DNA of 64,000 bases from Mycolicibacter heraklionensis (GCF_019645815.1 NZ_CP080997.1:1926880-1990879), one strand, 5' to 3'. Positions 55,607 to 64,000 are shown, counted from the first letter of the stretch. Made by a program: numbers and translations. Notes: generated by a model not told the origin, from the letters alone.

Positions 55607-56098
55607 ATGGGAATTGATGTGCGCCGTGCGGCGCTGCTGGCGATCATGATTGCCAGCGCGGGGGCGCTGCCTGCTGCCGGTGCCGACAACTCGCGTCTCA
55701 ACGACAGTGTGGTGACCAACGTCTACACGATTCACCACCAGGCCGGTTGCGCCGAGAAGGTGATGGTGGATCCCCGGCTGGTGCTTGCCGCCGAATGGCA
55801 CGCCAAAGACGTTCTGGGACATCGGGATCTGGATTCAGACCTCGGTTCGGACGGATCCACGCCGCAGACCCGCGCGCAGGCCGCAGGCTTTCCGGGGACG
55901 GTGGCCGAAACCGTGGCGATCAACCCTGCGGTGGCCATCAGCGGCATCGAGATCCTCAACCGGTGGTATTACAACCCCGCGGATTTCGCGATCATGTCCG
56001 ACTGCGCCAACACCGCGATCGGCGTGTGGTCGGAGAATAGCCCCGACCGATCCGTGGTGGTCGCCGTTTACGGTGCGGCATTGCGGGGCAACGCGTAG
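55607..56098 (+). CDS. Secreted CAP/SCP-domain protein following the mce operon
   Basis: The 163-aa protein has a signal peptide (about 1-26, AALLAIMIASAGALPAAGA) and a compact CAP-like domain: LVLAAEWHAKDVLGHRDLDS, QTRAQAAGFPGTVAETVA and ILNRWYYNPADF...ANTAIGVWSE follow the SCP/PR-1 order (HAxx, GYxGxxxGEN-like, GW-like). Two Cys (AGCAEK, SDCANT) may pair. It begins 13 bases after Mas2 and is probably cotranscribed with the mce operon, so a role beside lipid import is inferred. The rnpB -10 box overlaps its stop. Confidence 0.75.
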   Translation: MGIDVRRAALLAIMIASAGALPAAGADNSRLNDSVVTNVYTIHHQAGCAEKVMVDPRLVLAAEWHAKDVLGHRDLDSDLGSDGSTPQTRAQAAGFPGTVAETVAINPAVAISGIEILNRWYYNPADFAIMSDCANTAIGVWSENSPDRSVVVAVYGAALRGNA

Positions 56099-56104
56099 TA
56101 CGGT
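56099..56104 (+). promoter_or_regulatory. -10 box of rnpB
   Basis: TACGGT ends seven bases before the first base of the rnpB P1 stem (56112), which sets the expected 5' end. It overlaps the last bases of the CAP-protein gene. No clear -35 box is seen. Confidence 0.45.
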
Positions 56105-56110
56105 GATCAG

Positions 56111-56507
<397 letters not shown>

Positions 56508-57124
56508 CGAGCTGTTTACCTGCATGTCCAGCGGTAGCCTTCGGCGAGATCCGTGCCCTAGACGTTTGTGGAGTTGGTCGAGGCAGCCCTTCTTGGCATC
56601 GGACCTATTGAAGTTCTTCGGCGGCGGGGTCGGCACCTTCAGTTCTATTCCCCGCGATCGTTGATGTGTGAAGGCGGTTCATCGCCTGAACTGCCTCATG
56701 ACCGATGTTTTGGTATCGAGCCGGGTTCATCTAGTTAAGTACAACGAAAAACGAATCATTTTCGAGGCGACGAAGACGATGCCGCGGAATGATGTCGAAG
56801 GTCAGAACAGTTTTGAAGGGGTATTCGATACAGCGATGGTGTAGAAATCGCCCATCAAGTACAAGCGAACAGCCTGTGCACTGCTTCTCGGTTCGGAAAC
56901 GACGGACAGGCGGCGCAGGTTGGCCGAATGCACCGCGCGCTTTGAGTCCTACGGCGCATGCCTCGCTGCCCCACGGCCACTAGATCAACCTCCCTCTGGC
57001 TTCTGGTTTCGCGCTCCGCGATAGCGCCGGGCTCGTCAGGCGACGTAGGAGCTGCGTGGTTCTCCGGGAGGGGTGGCGGGGATTTGCTTTATGCTCCAAT
57101 CTCTTGCCGGATTAGCATGCAGCG

Positions 57125-57655
57125 ATGCCTCAGCATTGCGCTTCGGTGCTCCCCAGAGTCGTAGTGGCAATTTTCTTGTGCGCCGGTTGGAGCCTGGCGT
57201 CGCCATCGCCCTTAGCGTCAGCAGAACCACTTTGCCAGGTCCAGCTAGGCGGCAAGATCGCGACGGTTCCGTGCGGTACGTGCGAGGACGTTCTCGCTGA
57301 GCCAGGGATGGCCGGGAATGTCGCCTGTTCTGAGGTACGCCCAGCTGTGACGCCCCCACCCGCGCAGCAGAGTCAAGTTGGGCAGGGGGATGTCCCCGGC
57401 ATGCGCCACGACCCCGTGCGTGGTCAGCCGTGCAGCAATTACGGCAAGTACGTGTTTGGCCGAGATCGGAACGGCGGACTTTTTTCGTGTCACTATGACG
57501 GTCGGTCCGGCAATGTCTGGGACGGTCCGCTTGACTGGCCGCTGAGAGGCGTTCAAAAAGTAGGCTCCCGCTGCGCGGGCAATGCGTATGCGCAGTCGCC
57601 TGACGGTTTTGCGCTGAGTTGCAGCACATTGGATGGTATATGGGGTCGCATATGA
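57125..57655 (+). CDS. Secreted Cys-rich protein, first gene of coupled cluster
   Basis: The 176-aa protein has a signal peptide (VVVAIFLCAGWSLASPSPLA, cleavage near ASAEP) and eight or so Cys spread over a mature part containing CQVQLGGKIATVPCGTCEDV and a GGLFSCHYDGRSGNVWDG repeat-like segment. No family is recognised. The TGA at 57653 overlaps an ATG at 57652 in the next gene's frame, so translation probably continues into it. The ribosome site is weak. Confidence 0.6.
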   Translation: MPQHCASVLPRVVVAIFLCAGWSLASPSPLASAEPLCQVQLGGKIATVPCGTCEDVLAEPGMAGNVACSEVRPAVTPPPAQQSQVGQGDVPGMRHDPVRGQPCSNYGKYVFGRDRNGGLFSCHYDGRSGNVWDGPLDWPLRGVQKVGSRCAGNAYAQSPDGFALSCSTLDGIWGRI

Positions 57656-57669
57656 ACCGGAGGAGCGTA

Positions 57670-57975
57670 ATGAGGTGCACAGCGCAGTCAGTCGGTGTCA
57701 GTCTCGCGGCGTTGGGGCTACTGCTCGGAACAGCAGGAGCGGCGTCCGCTGACGAGCGGTCCTACCTGGACCAACTCAATGAGAATGGCGCGGGGAACTA
57801 CTACACCTCATCTGCGAATCGCTTAGCCATCGGCCGACAAATCTGCGACAACATCAGACTGGACGGAGACCCTCGCGCCGGATTCAATTCCTGGACCAAC
57901 GTTACGGTTCCTCAACAGTTGATCGAAACCGCCCAACACGAGCTGTGCCCAGACACCCTCGAAGGTCCGAAGTGA
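57670..57975 (+). CDS. DUF732-like small secreted protein 1
   Basis: The 101-aa protein has a signal peptide (VGVSLAALGLLLGTAGAASA) and a mature domain of the DUF732 type: SYLDQLNENG, a central AIGRQICDNIRLDG with one Cys, and the end IETAQHELCPDTLEGPK with the second Cys. DUF732 proteins are abundant mycobacterial exported proteins of unknown function. The ATG at 57670 follows GGAGGAG; the ATG at 57652 overlapping the previous stop is an alternative. The stop overlaps the next start (GTGA). Confidence 0.75.
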   Translation: MRCTAQSVGVSLAALGLLLGTAGAASADERSYLDQLNENGAGNYYTSSANRLAIGRQICDNIRLDGDPRAGFNSWTNVTVPQQLIETAQHELCPDTLEGPK

Positions 57976-58310
57976 CGATCTCGGTGGGGCGCATCGTGCG
58001 GACGGCAGGAATCGTTGTCGCGGCACTGGGGCTGCTGGTCGGAACAGCGGGGGTGGCACAGGCGGATGCGAGGTCATTTCTGGATCGCGTTCATGCGAAC
58101 GGCTTGCCGGATCGATATGGCTACTTCGGGAGCATGGGCGACTCCGAAACCTTAATGATCGGACGTATGACTTGTGACGGAATCCGTGCAGGCATACCAG
58201 CCGATCAAGCGATGCCGAATTCAACTCACGACACAGGCCATCTACGTCCGATGATGATCGAAGCGGCGCAACACGAGTTGTGTCCGGACACCCTTCAAGG
58301 GGCGCAGTGA
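57972..58310 (+). CDS. DUF732-like small secreted protein 2
   Basis: The 112-aa paralogue starts at GTG overlapping the previous stop (GTGA). It has a signal peptide (AALGLLVGTAGVAQADA), SFLDRVHANGLPDRYG, a Cys in GRMTCDGIRAG, and the shared end MIEAAQHELCPDTLQGAQ. It is clearly a duplicate of the genes on both sides. The middle is divergent and longer by about ten residues. Confidence 0.76.
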   Translation: MTISVGRIVRTAGIVVAALGLLVGTAGVAQADARSFLDRVHANGLPDRYGYFGSMGDSETLMIGRMTCDGIRAGIPADQAMPNSTHDTGHLRPMMIEAAQHELCPDTLQGAQ

Positions 58311-58630
58311 AGACCGTGATGAGTCGGGTCGTGCGTACAGGCGGAATCAGTGTCGCGGCGCTGGGGCTGCTGCTCGGCGCAGCTGGGGTAGCGGTGGCTG
58401 ACGAGCAGTCCTACCTGGACTACCTGTTCAGTCACGGCTGGAACTACCACTACGACGTGTCATCAGCGACGAGCGCAATCAAGGGCGGGCACATAGTCTG
58501 CGACAACATTCGTTGGAACGGCGGACCGCGCAATGGCGTAAATCCGTTCATGGCGGCATCACTCGACGACCTCATGATCGAAGCGGCGCAACACGAACTG
58601 TGTCCCGACATCCTTGAAAGCCCGAAGTGA
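58307..58630 (+). CDS. DUF732-like small secreted protein 3
   Basis: The 107-aa paralogue begins at GTG in a GTGA overlap. Signal peptide ISVAALGLLLGAAGVAVADE, then SYLDYLFSHGWNYHYD, GGHIVCDNIRWNGGP with a Cys, and MIEAAQHELCPDILESPK. It is closest to protein 1 in its central segment. It ends in another GTGA overlap with the next gene. Confidence 0.76.
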   Translation: MKTVMSRVVRTGGISVAALGLLLGAAGVAVADEQSYLDYLFSHGWNYHYDVSSATSAIKGGHIVCDNIRWNGGPRNGVNPFMAASLDDLMIEAAQHELCPDILESPK

Positions 58631-58902
58631 AAACCGTTCTGACGATGACGACCGTTCTCGCCGCCGCCGTGTTGCTGGGCGCGCCGACCGCTATGGCTGA
58701 TGCTCGACAGGATTTCCTCGACCAGTATCACGCCGCTGGCGCGCATCAACTGGTGCCGGATGACCAACTTCTCTACTACGCGACCAAATACTGCCATGAC
58801 AAGGCGGACGGAAACGGCCCATGGTGGCACACGAACCCGTTCAACATGGGGTACTCGCCGACCACAGCGGCGGAGATCGCGGACCGCACACTCTGCCCAT
58901 GA
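58627..58902 (+). CDS. DUF732-like small secreted protein 4 (divergent)
   Basis: The 91-aa protein starts at GTG overlapping the previous stop. It has a short signal peptide (TMTTVLAAAVLLGAPTAMADA), then RQDFLDQYHAAGAHQLVPDD, a Cys in ATKYCHDKADG, and the final TTAAEIADRTLCP. The two-Cys DUF732 pattern is kept, but the HELCPDTLEG end shared by the others is shortened. The stop overlaps the next ATG (ATGA). Confidence 0.7.
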   Translation: MKTVLTMTTVLAAAVLLGAPTAMADARQDFLDQYHAAGAHQLVPDDQLLYYATKYCHDKADGNGPWWHTNPFNMGYSPTTAAEIADRTLCP

Positions 58903-59330
58903 CCTCATCAACGAAAGTAGCTGCGATGAATCGTATTACGAAGACGCTCGCTGTTGGCGTACTCGCCGCCGTGCCCGCCACGTTGTTCCTCGCAGCACCG
59001 GCACCGGTCGTCCACGCCGAAGGCGCGTGCACCGCATTAGCACCCGACTATGACGCGTATGACGAGTGCATCTTCAAAATGCACGTGTACTGCAAGTACA
59101 CCGGGGGTTTCATTGGCATACATTCCAATACCTGCACCTACTCCGATGGCGGCCGGGATGAATGCGTCACACACACGAACCCGTACTCGTTCAGCGGACT
59201 AGGGGTCATCGACCACACCTGCACGTACTTTCCGCCTGGCGCGGAACCCGCACCGGCACCCGGTGGTGCGCAGGAACCCGCCGAGCCCGCACCCGCAACA
59301 GCTGCGGAACCCGTGCCCTCTCAGTCGTAG
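58899..59330 (+). CDS. Small secreted Cys-rich protein, last gene of the coupled cluster
   Basis: The 143-aa protein has a signal peptide (AVGVLAAVPATLFLAAPAPV, cleavage near VHAEG), a core with six Cys (ACTALAPDYDAYDECIF, YCKYTGGF, NTCTYSDGGRDECVTH, DHTCTYFPPG) and a Pro/Ala tail (PAPAPGGAQEPAEP). No family is recognised. The ATG at 58899 overlaps the previous stop (ATGA); an ATG at 58926 just before MNRITKTL is the alternative. Confidence 0.65.
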   Translation: MTSSTKVAAMNRITKTLAVGVLAAVPATLFLAAPAPVVHAEGACTALAPDYDAYDECIFKMHVYCKYTGGFIGIHSNTCTYSDGGRDECVTHTNPYSFSGLGVIDHTCTYFPPGAEPAPAPGGAQEPAEPAPATAAEPVPSQS

Positions 59331-59674
59331 CTCACCCGCAACGCTGCTGCGGCGCCTCACCGCTGGTCCCTAGCGCTGAGCCGATGATTGTCCAGCTGTA
59401 CCAGCCGGAGCGGGCTGCGGAGACGTCAACAGTTGAGAGTGGCGCGGCTGCAGGTTGCCGTATCGGTGAAAACCTGCGTCTCGAAAACGATGGGTGATGC
59501 GACTGAGGCAGCGTGTCGTCAACCGTCGCCGCTTACAGGCTCAATGGAGATCTGAGTTGTCTTGAAAACCGCAGCACAGCTCGCTTGCTCTTGCTTCGGC
59601 CAACGCAGTCAACGCTGTGATCTGGTCTTTCGCAATACAGCCAACGCTGCTTGATGATTCAAACACCCTGGTAG

Positions 59675-59706
59675 CAGAATCCGGATTACAGGCCAGCTCG
59701 TCCGCC
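59675..59706 (+). repeat. 32-base rnpB 3' end, copy 2 (candidate attR)
   Basis: CAGAATCCGGATTACAGGCC and the following GCTCGTCCGCC-type end repeat the rnpB terminus with two changes (C to A and A to G). The sequence before it (59640-59674) and after it is not related to rnpB, so the duplication is confined to this segment, as expected of a recombination site. Confidence 0.65.
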
Positions 59707-59816
59707 TTAAGGCACTGGCCGGCGTCCCGGTACGCAGGAGTACGCGGCAACACCGCCCAACGGCCGGTCGGTAGCCCGCCGATTGGTTTCGCGAAATTCA
59801 GCCTGCGCTGTCTGCA

Positions 59817-59820
59817 CATT
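59817..59820. repeat. IS21 target duplication CATT, left
   Basis: CATT directly precedes the left end of the IS element and recurs directly after its right end at 62459-62462. The adjoining A may make it five bases. It marks a single transposition event. Confidence 0.7.
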
Positions 59821-59986
59821 TGTCAGCGGTCACGTATTTCCCCAGGTTTGAGGGGTTGTCCGTCACGTAATTCCCCACCTGCCGTCACGTAATTCCCCAC
59901 CCCGGGGTGTGTCGGGTGGGGTTGGGGTGCTGCTCAGGTTCGCTCCGTTCAGGTGCCCCGCTCCGGGGGCCTGGAAGGGGCCTGAG

Positions 59987-61549
59987 GTGGCAAGGAGAGC
60001 GTGGACCGTGACCGACTTCGTGGAGATGTTCCGACACTGGAACGCCGGCCGATCCCAGGTGCAGATTCATGAGGCACTGGGCATCGACCGCAAGACGATC
60101 CGCAAGTATTTGACCCCGGCGCTGGCCGAGGGGCTGATGCCAGCGCCTGATGGGTCGTTCGACGAGGAGCTGTGGCGGGCGCGGATCGCGCGGTGGTTCC
60201 CTGAGCTGGTCGACCCGACCGCACGGGCACTGACCTGGCCGCTGATCGCGGTGCACCATCAGTGGATCAAAGATCAGCTTGCGGCGCCAGTGACGGTGGC
60301 CACCATCGCCCAACGGCTACGCGACGACTATCACGTCGATGTGTCGGAGTCGACGGTGCGGCGTTACATCACAACAGCTTTCGCTGAACAACGCCTCGAA
60401 GGCAAGGCCACTGTACCGCGGGGCGCTGTCGAACCCGGCAGTGAAGCCCAGATCGACTACGGCAGGCTCGGCATGTGGTTCGACCCGGAGGCGGGGCGTC
60501 GGGTGGCGGTGTGGGCGTTCGCGATGATCCTGGCGTGCTCACGGGCCCTGTTCGTCCAGCCGGTGCTGCGGATGGATCAGCACTCGTGGAACGCCTCGCA
60601 CGTGGCGGCATTCGAGTTCTTTGATGGTGTTCCAGCGCGGTTGGTCTGCGACAACCTGAAAACCGGGGTGCTGCGGGCGGATCTGTATGACCCACAGATC
60701 AACCCGGCCTACGCCGAGCTCGCCGCGTTCTACGGCACCCTGATCGACCCCGCGCGGGCACGAAAGCCTAAAGACAAGCCTCGCATTGAGCGGCCGATGC
60801 CCTACATTCGGGATTCGTTCTTCGCCGGGCGGGAGTTCACCAGCCTGGAGCAGATGCAGGCCGAGGCGCTGCGGTGGTCCACCGACGTCTATGGCGTCCA
60901 CAAGCACCGCGGCCTGGACGGTCAGAGGCCAGCATCGGTGTTCACCGCGGTGGAACGCGATGCACTGATGCCGTTGCCGCAGCGTCGATTTGAGTCCGTG
61001 ACCTACACGGTTGGCACCCTGGCACCGGACTGTCATGTCAAGTCGGGCAAAGCGTTCTACTCAGCACCGTGGCGGTTGATGGGCCAGAAACTGCTGGTGC
61101 GCACTGCAGGTGATGTGGTGCAGATCTTCCACAGCGATGCGGTTGTGGCGACCCATGTGCTGCATCTGTCGGGCCGATCGACCAACTACGAGCACTACCC
61201 GCCGAACAAGATCGCCCATACCCTGCGCAACGTGACGTGGTGTCGCACCCAAGCCGAGCAGATCGGACCTGGTGCCGTCGCGATCGTCGCCGAACTGTCG
61301 GCGGTCAACGCCATCCACCGACTGAGGGCCATCCAGGGGATCATCCGGCTACGCGACAAATACGGTGACGCCCGCCTGGACGCGGCGTGTGCTCGCGCAC
61401 TGGCGATCGACGATCCGGGCTACCGCACCGTCAAGGGGATCCTGGCCGCCGGTACCGAATACGGCGAGGAATCGCCGCGGCCTACCACCCCGGCAGTGCC
61501 GGCGTTGCTGCGCGGCCCCGCCGCCTTTGACACCGAACGTACCGCCTGA
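59987..61549 (+). CDS. istA: IS21 transposase IstA
   Basis: The 520-aa transposase has an N-terminal HTH (WNAGRSQVQIHEALGIDRKT, IRKYLTPA), and a DDE core: first Asp in GSEAQIDYGRLG, second in RLVCDNLKTGVL, and Glu in KDKPRIERPMPYIRD. The C-terminal Mu-C-like region follows (PQRRFESVTYTVGTLAPD). The GTG at 59987 follows AAGGGG; a GTG at 60008 following AAGGAG is an alternative. No frameshift is seen. Confidence 0.9.
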   Translation: MARRAWTVTDFVEMFRHWNAGRSQVQIHEALGIDRKTIRKYLTPALAEGLMPAPDGSFDEELWRARIARWFPELVDPTARALTWPLIAVHHQWIKDQLAAPVTVATIAQRLRDDYHVDVSESTVRRYITTAFAEQRLEGKATVPRGAVEPGSEAQIDYGRLGMWFDPEAGRRVAVWAFAMILACSRALFVQPVLRMDQHSWNASHVAAFEFFDGVPARLVCDNLKTGVLRADLYDPQINPAYAELAAFYGTLIDPARARKPKDKPRIERPMPYIRDSFFAGREFTSLEQMQAEALRWSTDVYGVHKHRGLDGQRPASVFTAVERDALMPLPQRRFESVTYTVGTLAPDCHVKSGKAFYSAPWRLMGQKLLVRTAGDVVQIFHSDAVVATHVLHLSGRSTNYEHYPPNKIAHTLRNVTWCRTQAEQIGPGAVAIVAELSAVNAIHRLRAIQGIIRLRDKYGDARLDAACARALAIDDPGYRTVKGILAAGTEYGEESPRPTTPAVPALLRGPAAFDTERTA

Positions 61550-61607
61550 CGCTTACTAGCCGCTAATCCTGCTCTGCGCCAACTCGATTCAACAAAGGAC
61601 TACCGTC

Positions 61608-62363
61608 ATGACCATTCACGACCCCAGCCTTCGTGCCGCACTCAAGACTCTCAAACTGACCGGCATGCTCGACACCCTCGATGCCCGCCTGGCCCAAACC
61701 CGCGACGGGAAACTCGGCCACCTGGAATTCCTGCAGGTGCTCTGCGAAGACGAAATCGCCCGCCGCGAGACCGCCGCCCTGGCACGGCGAATACGGCGCG
61801 CCCGCTTCGAACAAGCCAACACCTTCGAGGACTTCGACTTCGCCGTCAGCCCCAAGTTGCCCGCCGCGATGCTGCGCGATCTGGCCGCACTGCGCTGGCT
61901 CGACGCCGGCGAATCGGTGATCCTCTACGGACCCGTCGGAGTCGGCAAAACCCATGTAGCACAAGCACTCGGACACCAAGTAGCTCGACGCGGCGGCGAC
62001 ATCCGCTTCGTCAAATGCTCCCGAATGCTCGCCGACCTCGCCGGCGGTCACGCTGACCGCACCATCGGCCAACGCATGCGCGAATACACCCGCCCCCTGG
62101 TCCTCATCGTCGACGACTTCGCCATGCGCGAGCACACCCCCACCCAAAGCGACGACCTCTACGACCTGGTCTCCGACCGCGCCATCGCCGCCAAGCCGCT
62201 GATCCTGACCAGCAACCGCGCCCCCAAGGATTGGTACCCGCTGTTCCCCAACCCCGTCGTCGCCGAATCACTGCTCGACCGGCTGATCAACACCAGCCAC
62301 CAAGTCCTCATGGACGGCCCCTCCTACCGGCCCCGCAAGCGCCCCGGAGTCACCACCACCTGA
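61608..62363 (+). CDS. istB: IS21 helper ATPase IstB
   Basis: The 251-aa AAA+ protein has Walker A YGPVGVGKTH near residue 106, Walker B LVLIVDDF near 165 and the sensor region ILTSNRAPKDW. IstB oligomers select target DNA for IstA. It begins 58 bases after the istA stop. Confidence 0.92.
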   Translation: MTIHDPSLRAALKTLKLTGMLDTLDARLAQTRDGKLGHLEFLQVLCEDEIARRETAALARRIRRARFEQANTFEDFDFAVSPKLPAAMLRDLAALRWLDAGESVILYGPVGVGKTHVAQALGHQVARRGGDIRFVKCSRMLADLAGGHADRTIGQRMREYTRPLVLIVDDFAMREHTPTQSDDLYDLVSDRAIAAKPLILTSNRAPKDWYPLFPNPVVAESLLDRLINTSHQVLMDGPSYRPRKRPGVTTT

Positions 62364-62458
62364 CACCGACCGCCAACCCCGCTACCCTCACCACCAGCAG
62401 CTCCCAACCTGGGGAATTACGTGACGACTACCCCTGGGGAATTACGTGACCGTCGACA

Positions 62459-62462
62459 CATT
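62459..62462. repeat. IS21 target duplication CATT, right
   Basis: The partner of CATT at 59817-59820. Joined to the following bases it forms part of CATTGACA, so the IS inserted at or beside a -35-like TTGACA (62461-62466). Confidence 0.7.
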
Positions 62463-62515
62463 GACATACGATCCGGTGTATTTGCTGCACAATCACGAGG
62501 CTGGGTGATTTGGAT

Positions 62516-63343
62516 ATGGGTCTGCGTGACATCTTGCGAAAATTGCAGCAAGTCGAGCCGGCGAAAGAGCCGCAGTGCGAGTATCAGTCGGATGTGGAGG
62601 TAGCGGGCGAGGCCTATCACGCCGAGGCCTTTGCGGCGATCTTTTGCACGGCGGACCGACCTGGGGGCGGAGTTATCATCCGCACCGCGTCGCTGGTTCC
62701 TGAGCCGGAAAACCCCTTTGACGACACCGCGGTTGCGGTCTACATCGAGGGCCTGCGTGTGGGCTACGTTCCGCGTGCCGATGAGGCGACCAAATCGCGC
62801 GCTATCGCCGCATCCATCGACGATAAGAACCTTGAAGTCTTGGCCCGCGTCTGGTCGCGGAATGACAATGGAGCTTGGGTATCGAGGGTAACCCTGTCGT
62901 TCTCAGGTGAGACGGAACCCGAGTGGTCGTATGCCGTGGAGCAAGACGATTTGTACCCCGACGACGATTTCCGCGATGTCGAGGTTATTGGCGAGTCGAA
63001 CCACCGTGAATCGTTCGCCGAGATTTTTGGCAGGGCAGGGTGGCCGTTTGGTGGCGTCCTCATGCGGAACGCCGCGCTGATACCAGACCCGGAACACCCC
63101 TACAGCAATGAAAAGATCGGGATCGCCGTCGCAGTTCACGTCGAAGGGCTGGTTGTCGGCTATGTGCCACACGGCGATTTGAGGACGAAGAAGCGGGCCT
63201 GGGATAGCCACGCCACGGGCAAGCACTTCATCGTTCCGGTTCGCATTTGGGCGCGCAACGACGATGGAGTTTGGCGGGCCAGGGTGACGTTGTCCTTTAG
63301 CGGACTGACAGAGGATGAATGGCCGTACGTCGATTCCGGCTAG
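62516..63343 (+). CDS. Tandem HIRAN-like domain protein
   Basis: The 275-aa protein has two similar halves. Each begins with a VEVAGEAYHAEAF / VEVIGESNHRESF segment, then a conserved SLVPEPENPFDDTAVAVYIE / LIPDPEHPYSNEKIGIAVAV strand region, GLRVGYVPR / GLVVGYVPH and finally RVTLSFSG. This is the pattern of HIRAN domains, which bind 3' ends of DNA in SWI/SNF and restriction-like proteins. Here the domains occur alone, with no helicase or nuclease. The ATG at 62516 gives MGLRDILRKLQQ; a TTG at 62510 is possible. The IS ends 57 bases upstream and may have cut off earlier control sequence. Confidence 0.65.
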   Translation: MGLRDILRKLQQVEPAKEPQCEYQSDVEVAGEAYHAEAFAAIFCTADRPGGGVIIRTASLVPEPENPFDDTAVAVYIEGLRVGYVPRADEATKSRAIAASIDDKNLEVLARVWSRNDNGAWVSRVTLSFSGETEPEWSYAVEQDDLYPDDDFRDVEVIGESNHRESFAEIFGRAGWPFGGVLMRNAALIPDPEHPYSNEKIGIAVAVHVEGLVVGYVPHGDLRTKKRAWDSHATGKHFIVPVRIWARNDDGVWRARVTLSFSGLTEDEWPYVDSG

Positions 63344-63457
63344 GAGCAACACGACATCCGATCGAAGTGCTGTTTCCCAATTGTGTGCGTTGTGGAGCCT
63401 TACCACGGCTCGGATTTGTTGGCCGTGGCGCCGCGCCAGCCGTGGTTGTAGCGAGCC

Positions 63458-64000
63458 TCACCGAACCACCCGGTTCAGCTTGCGCAGCGCGGGCCGCAAC
63501 GCCGCCCGGCTCCGCGCGGCGAGGTCGACCTCGCGGGCATACAGCAGGCCGTAGGTGAAGGTGTCCTCGCCGGCGGCCGCCGCGGCATCGGCCTGTTGAA
63601 GCAGATGCGCCCGGCTGACCACGCTGTCCTGATGGTCGCCGAGCACGGTCTGAATCGTCTTCGCGCGCTGGGCGATCTTCGTCTTGTTCGCTGCTGAGGC
63701 GGCGTAGCGCAGTCGCTTGGCGGCCTTGCGGATCCGGTGCAGTGCCGCGTCGCGGTCGGCGGCCGTCTTGGCGGCCTTCACCGCCTTGCGCAGCCGGCGG
63801 TAGGCGATGTCCACGGTGGCGTACCGCTCGGCGGCGGGCGCGCTCACCAGATCGTCGAGGCCGTCGAGCAGCCGGAAGTACCGGGGGGAGCGCATCGCGG
63901 CCAGGCTGCGGCGTCGTCCCGTCTGATAGCGGCGCAGCGAACCGGCGACCAGCCGTTCGCCCACCGGCCCGCGGACCAGCTCTGGCGTCAGCTCGTCGAG
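63458..64000 (-). CDS. CHAD-domain protein, 3' part (truncated by window edge)
   Basis: About 180 C-terminal residues are visible; the frame is open to 64000, so the N-terminus, possibly with a CYTH domain, is outside. The CHAD pattern is clear: ATVDIAYRRLRKAVKAAK, DAALHRIRKAAKRLRYA and TIQTVLGDHQDSVVSRAHL with conserved His and basic residues on helices. CHAD domains bind inorganic polyphosphate and locate to granules. It corresponds to Rv2226 and re-establishes collinearity with M. tuberculosis on this side of the insert. The 114 bases after the HIRAN gene (63344-63457) show nothing else. Confidence 0.88.
   Translation of the reverse strand, partial: LDELTPELVRGPVGERLVAGSLRRYQTGRRRSLAAMRSPRYFRLLDGLDDLVSAPAAERYATVDIAYRRLRKAVKAAKTAADRDAALHRIRKAAKRLRYAASAANKTKIAQRAKTIQTVLGDHQDSVVSRAHLLQQADAAAAAGEDTFTYGLLYAREVDLAARSRAALRPALRKLNRVVR

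Larger units (their letters stand above)
59821..62458 (+). mobile_element. Intact IS21-family insertion sequence, 2,638 bp
   Basis: The ends are imperfect 26-bp inverted repeats (59821-59846 and 62433-62458; left TGTCAGCGGTCACGTA..., three mismatches). As in many IS21 elements, subterminal copies of GTCACGTAATTCCCC recur: two more on the left (59862-59879, 59884-59901) and one more on the right (62408-62425, inverted). It encodes full-length IstA and IstB in order, and is flanked by the CATT duplication. Everything needed for movement is present. Confidence 0.9.

Noticed and set aside
59541..59819. Minus-strand 92-aa frame containing ADELACNPDS
   Set aside because: It runs across the rnpB-derived repeat and has no ribosome site or recognisable domain.
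59987..62363. Frameshift or decay in the IS21 genes
   Set aside because: Both istA and istB are full length with all catalytic motifs.

Overview
The window is high-GC actinobacterial DNA from a mycobacterium (Mycobacterium/Mycolicibacterium type). The evidence is a complete FAS-II mycolate locus with two Kas synthases, a yrbEAB-mceABCDEF operon, mycothiol-dependent MscR, AhpE, PtkA/PtpA, many GTG starts and several apparently leaderless promoters. Gene order follows the M. tuberculosis Rv2264c-to-Rv2226 segment (from memory, not searched), broken by insertions.

1-14.2 kb: a truncated Hsp70-like membrane protein, a SABATH-type methyltransferase, a SHOCT membrane protein, the mscR/metallo-hydrolase pair, a D-aminoacylase-type amidohydrolase divergent from an AraC regulator with a beta-lactamase-like protein, a DUF3145 protein, lipid kinase plus AGPS-like FAD oxidase, and a TetR-glpD pair. 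14.2-21.4 kb is accessory metabolism: a second TetR, a flavin hydroxylase behind a 32-bp palindrome, an ICMT-like membrane methyltransferase, LysR/SDR, and a Tat-exported lipoprotein-type sulfatase.

21.6-31.3 kb (minus strand): aceE, mabR, fabD, acpM, kasA, kasB, accD6. Pyruvate dehydrogenase makes acetyl-CoA, AccD6 carboxylates it, FabD loads malonate on AcpM and KasA/KasB elongate meromycolate chains, with MabR as local regulator. 31.4-41.7 kb: a lipoprotein, DUF3052, ahpE, tRNA-Val, a KmtR-like Ni/Co sensor with a His-rich peptide, FadD8-like ligase, F420 enzyme, SURF1, ptpA, ptkA, Nif3 protein, zinc-ribbon protein and RNase H/phosphatase fusion.

41.8-63.4 kb is a large insert between the Rv2228c and Rv2226 equivalents: an XRE-cupin regulator divergent from a 31-aa microprotein and a YeiH-type transporter, a methyltransferase, a 2OG-Fe oxygenase, the full mce operon ending in a CAP-domain protein, then rnpB. 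Immediately after rnpB lies a 3.2-kb block carrying six translationally coupled small secreted proteins, several of them DUF732-like paralogues. The block is bounded by a 30/32-bp duplication of the rnpB 3' end and looks like a small island using rnpB as attachment site. An intact 2,638-bp IS21-family element with a CATT target duplication and a tandem-HIRAN-like gene follow. The window ends in a partial CHAD-domain gene.
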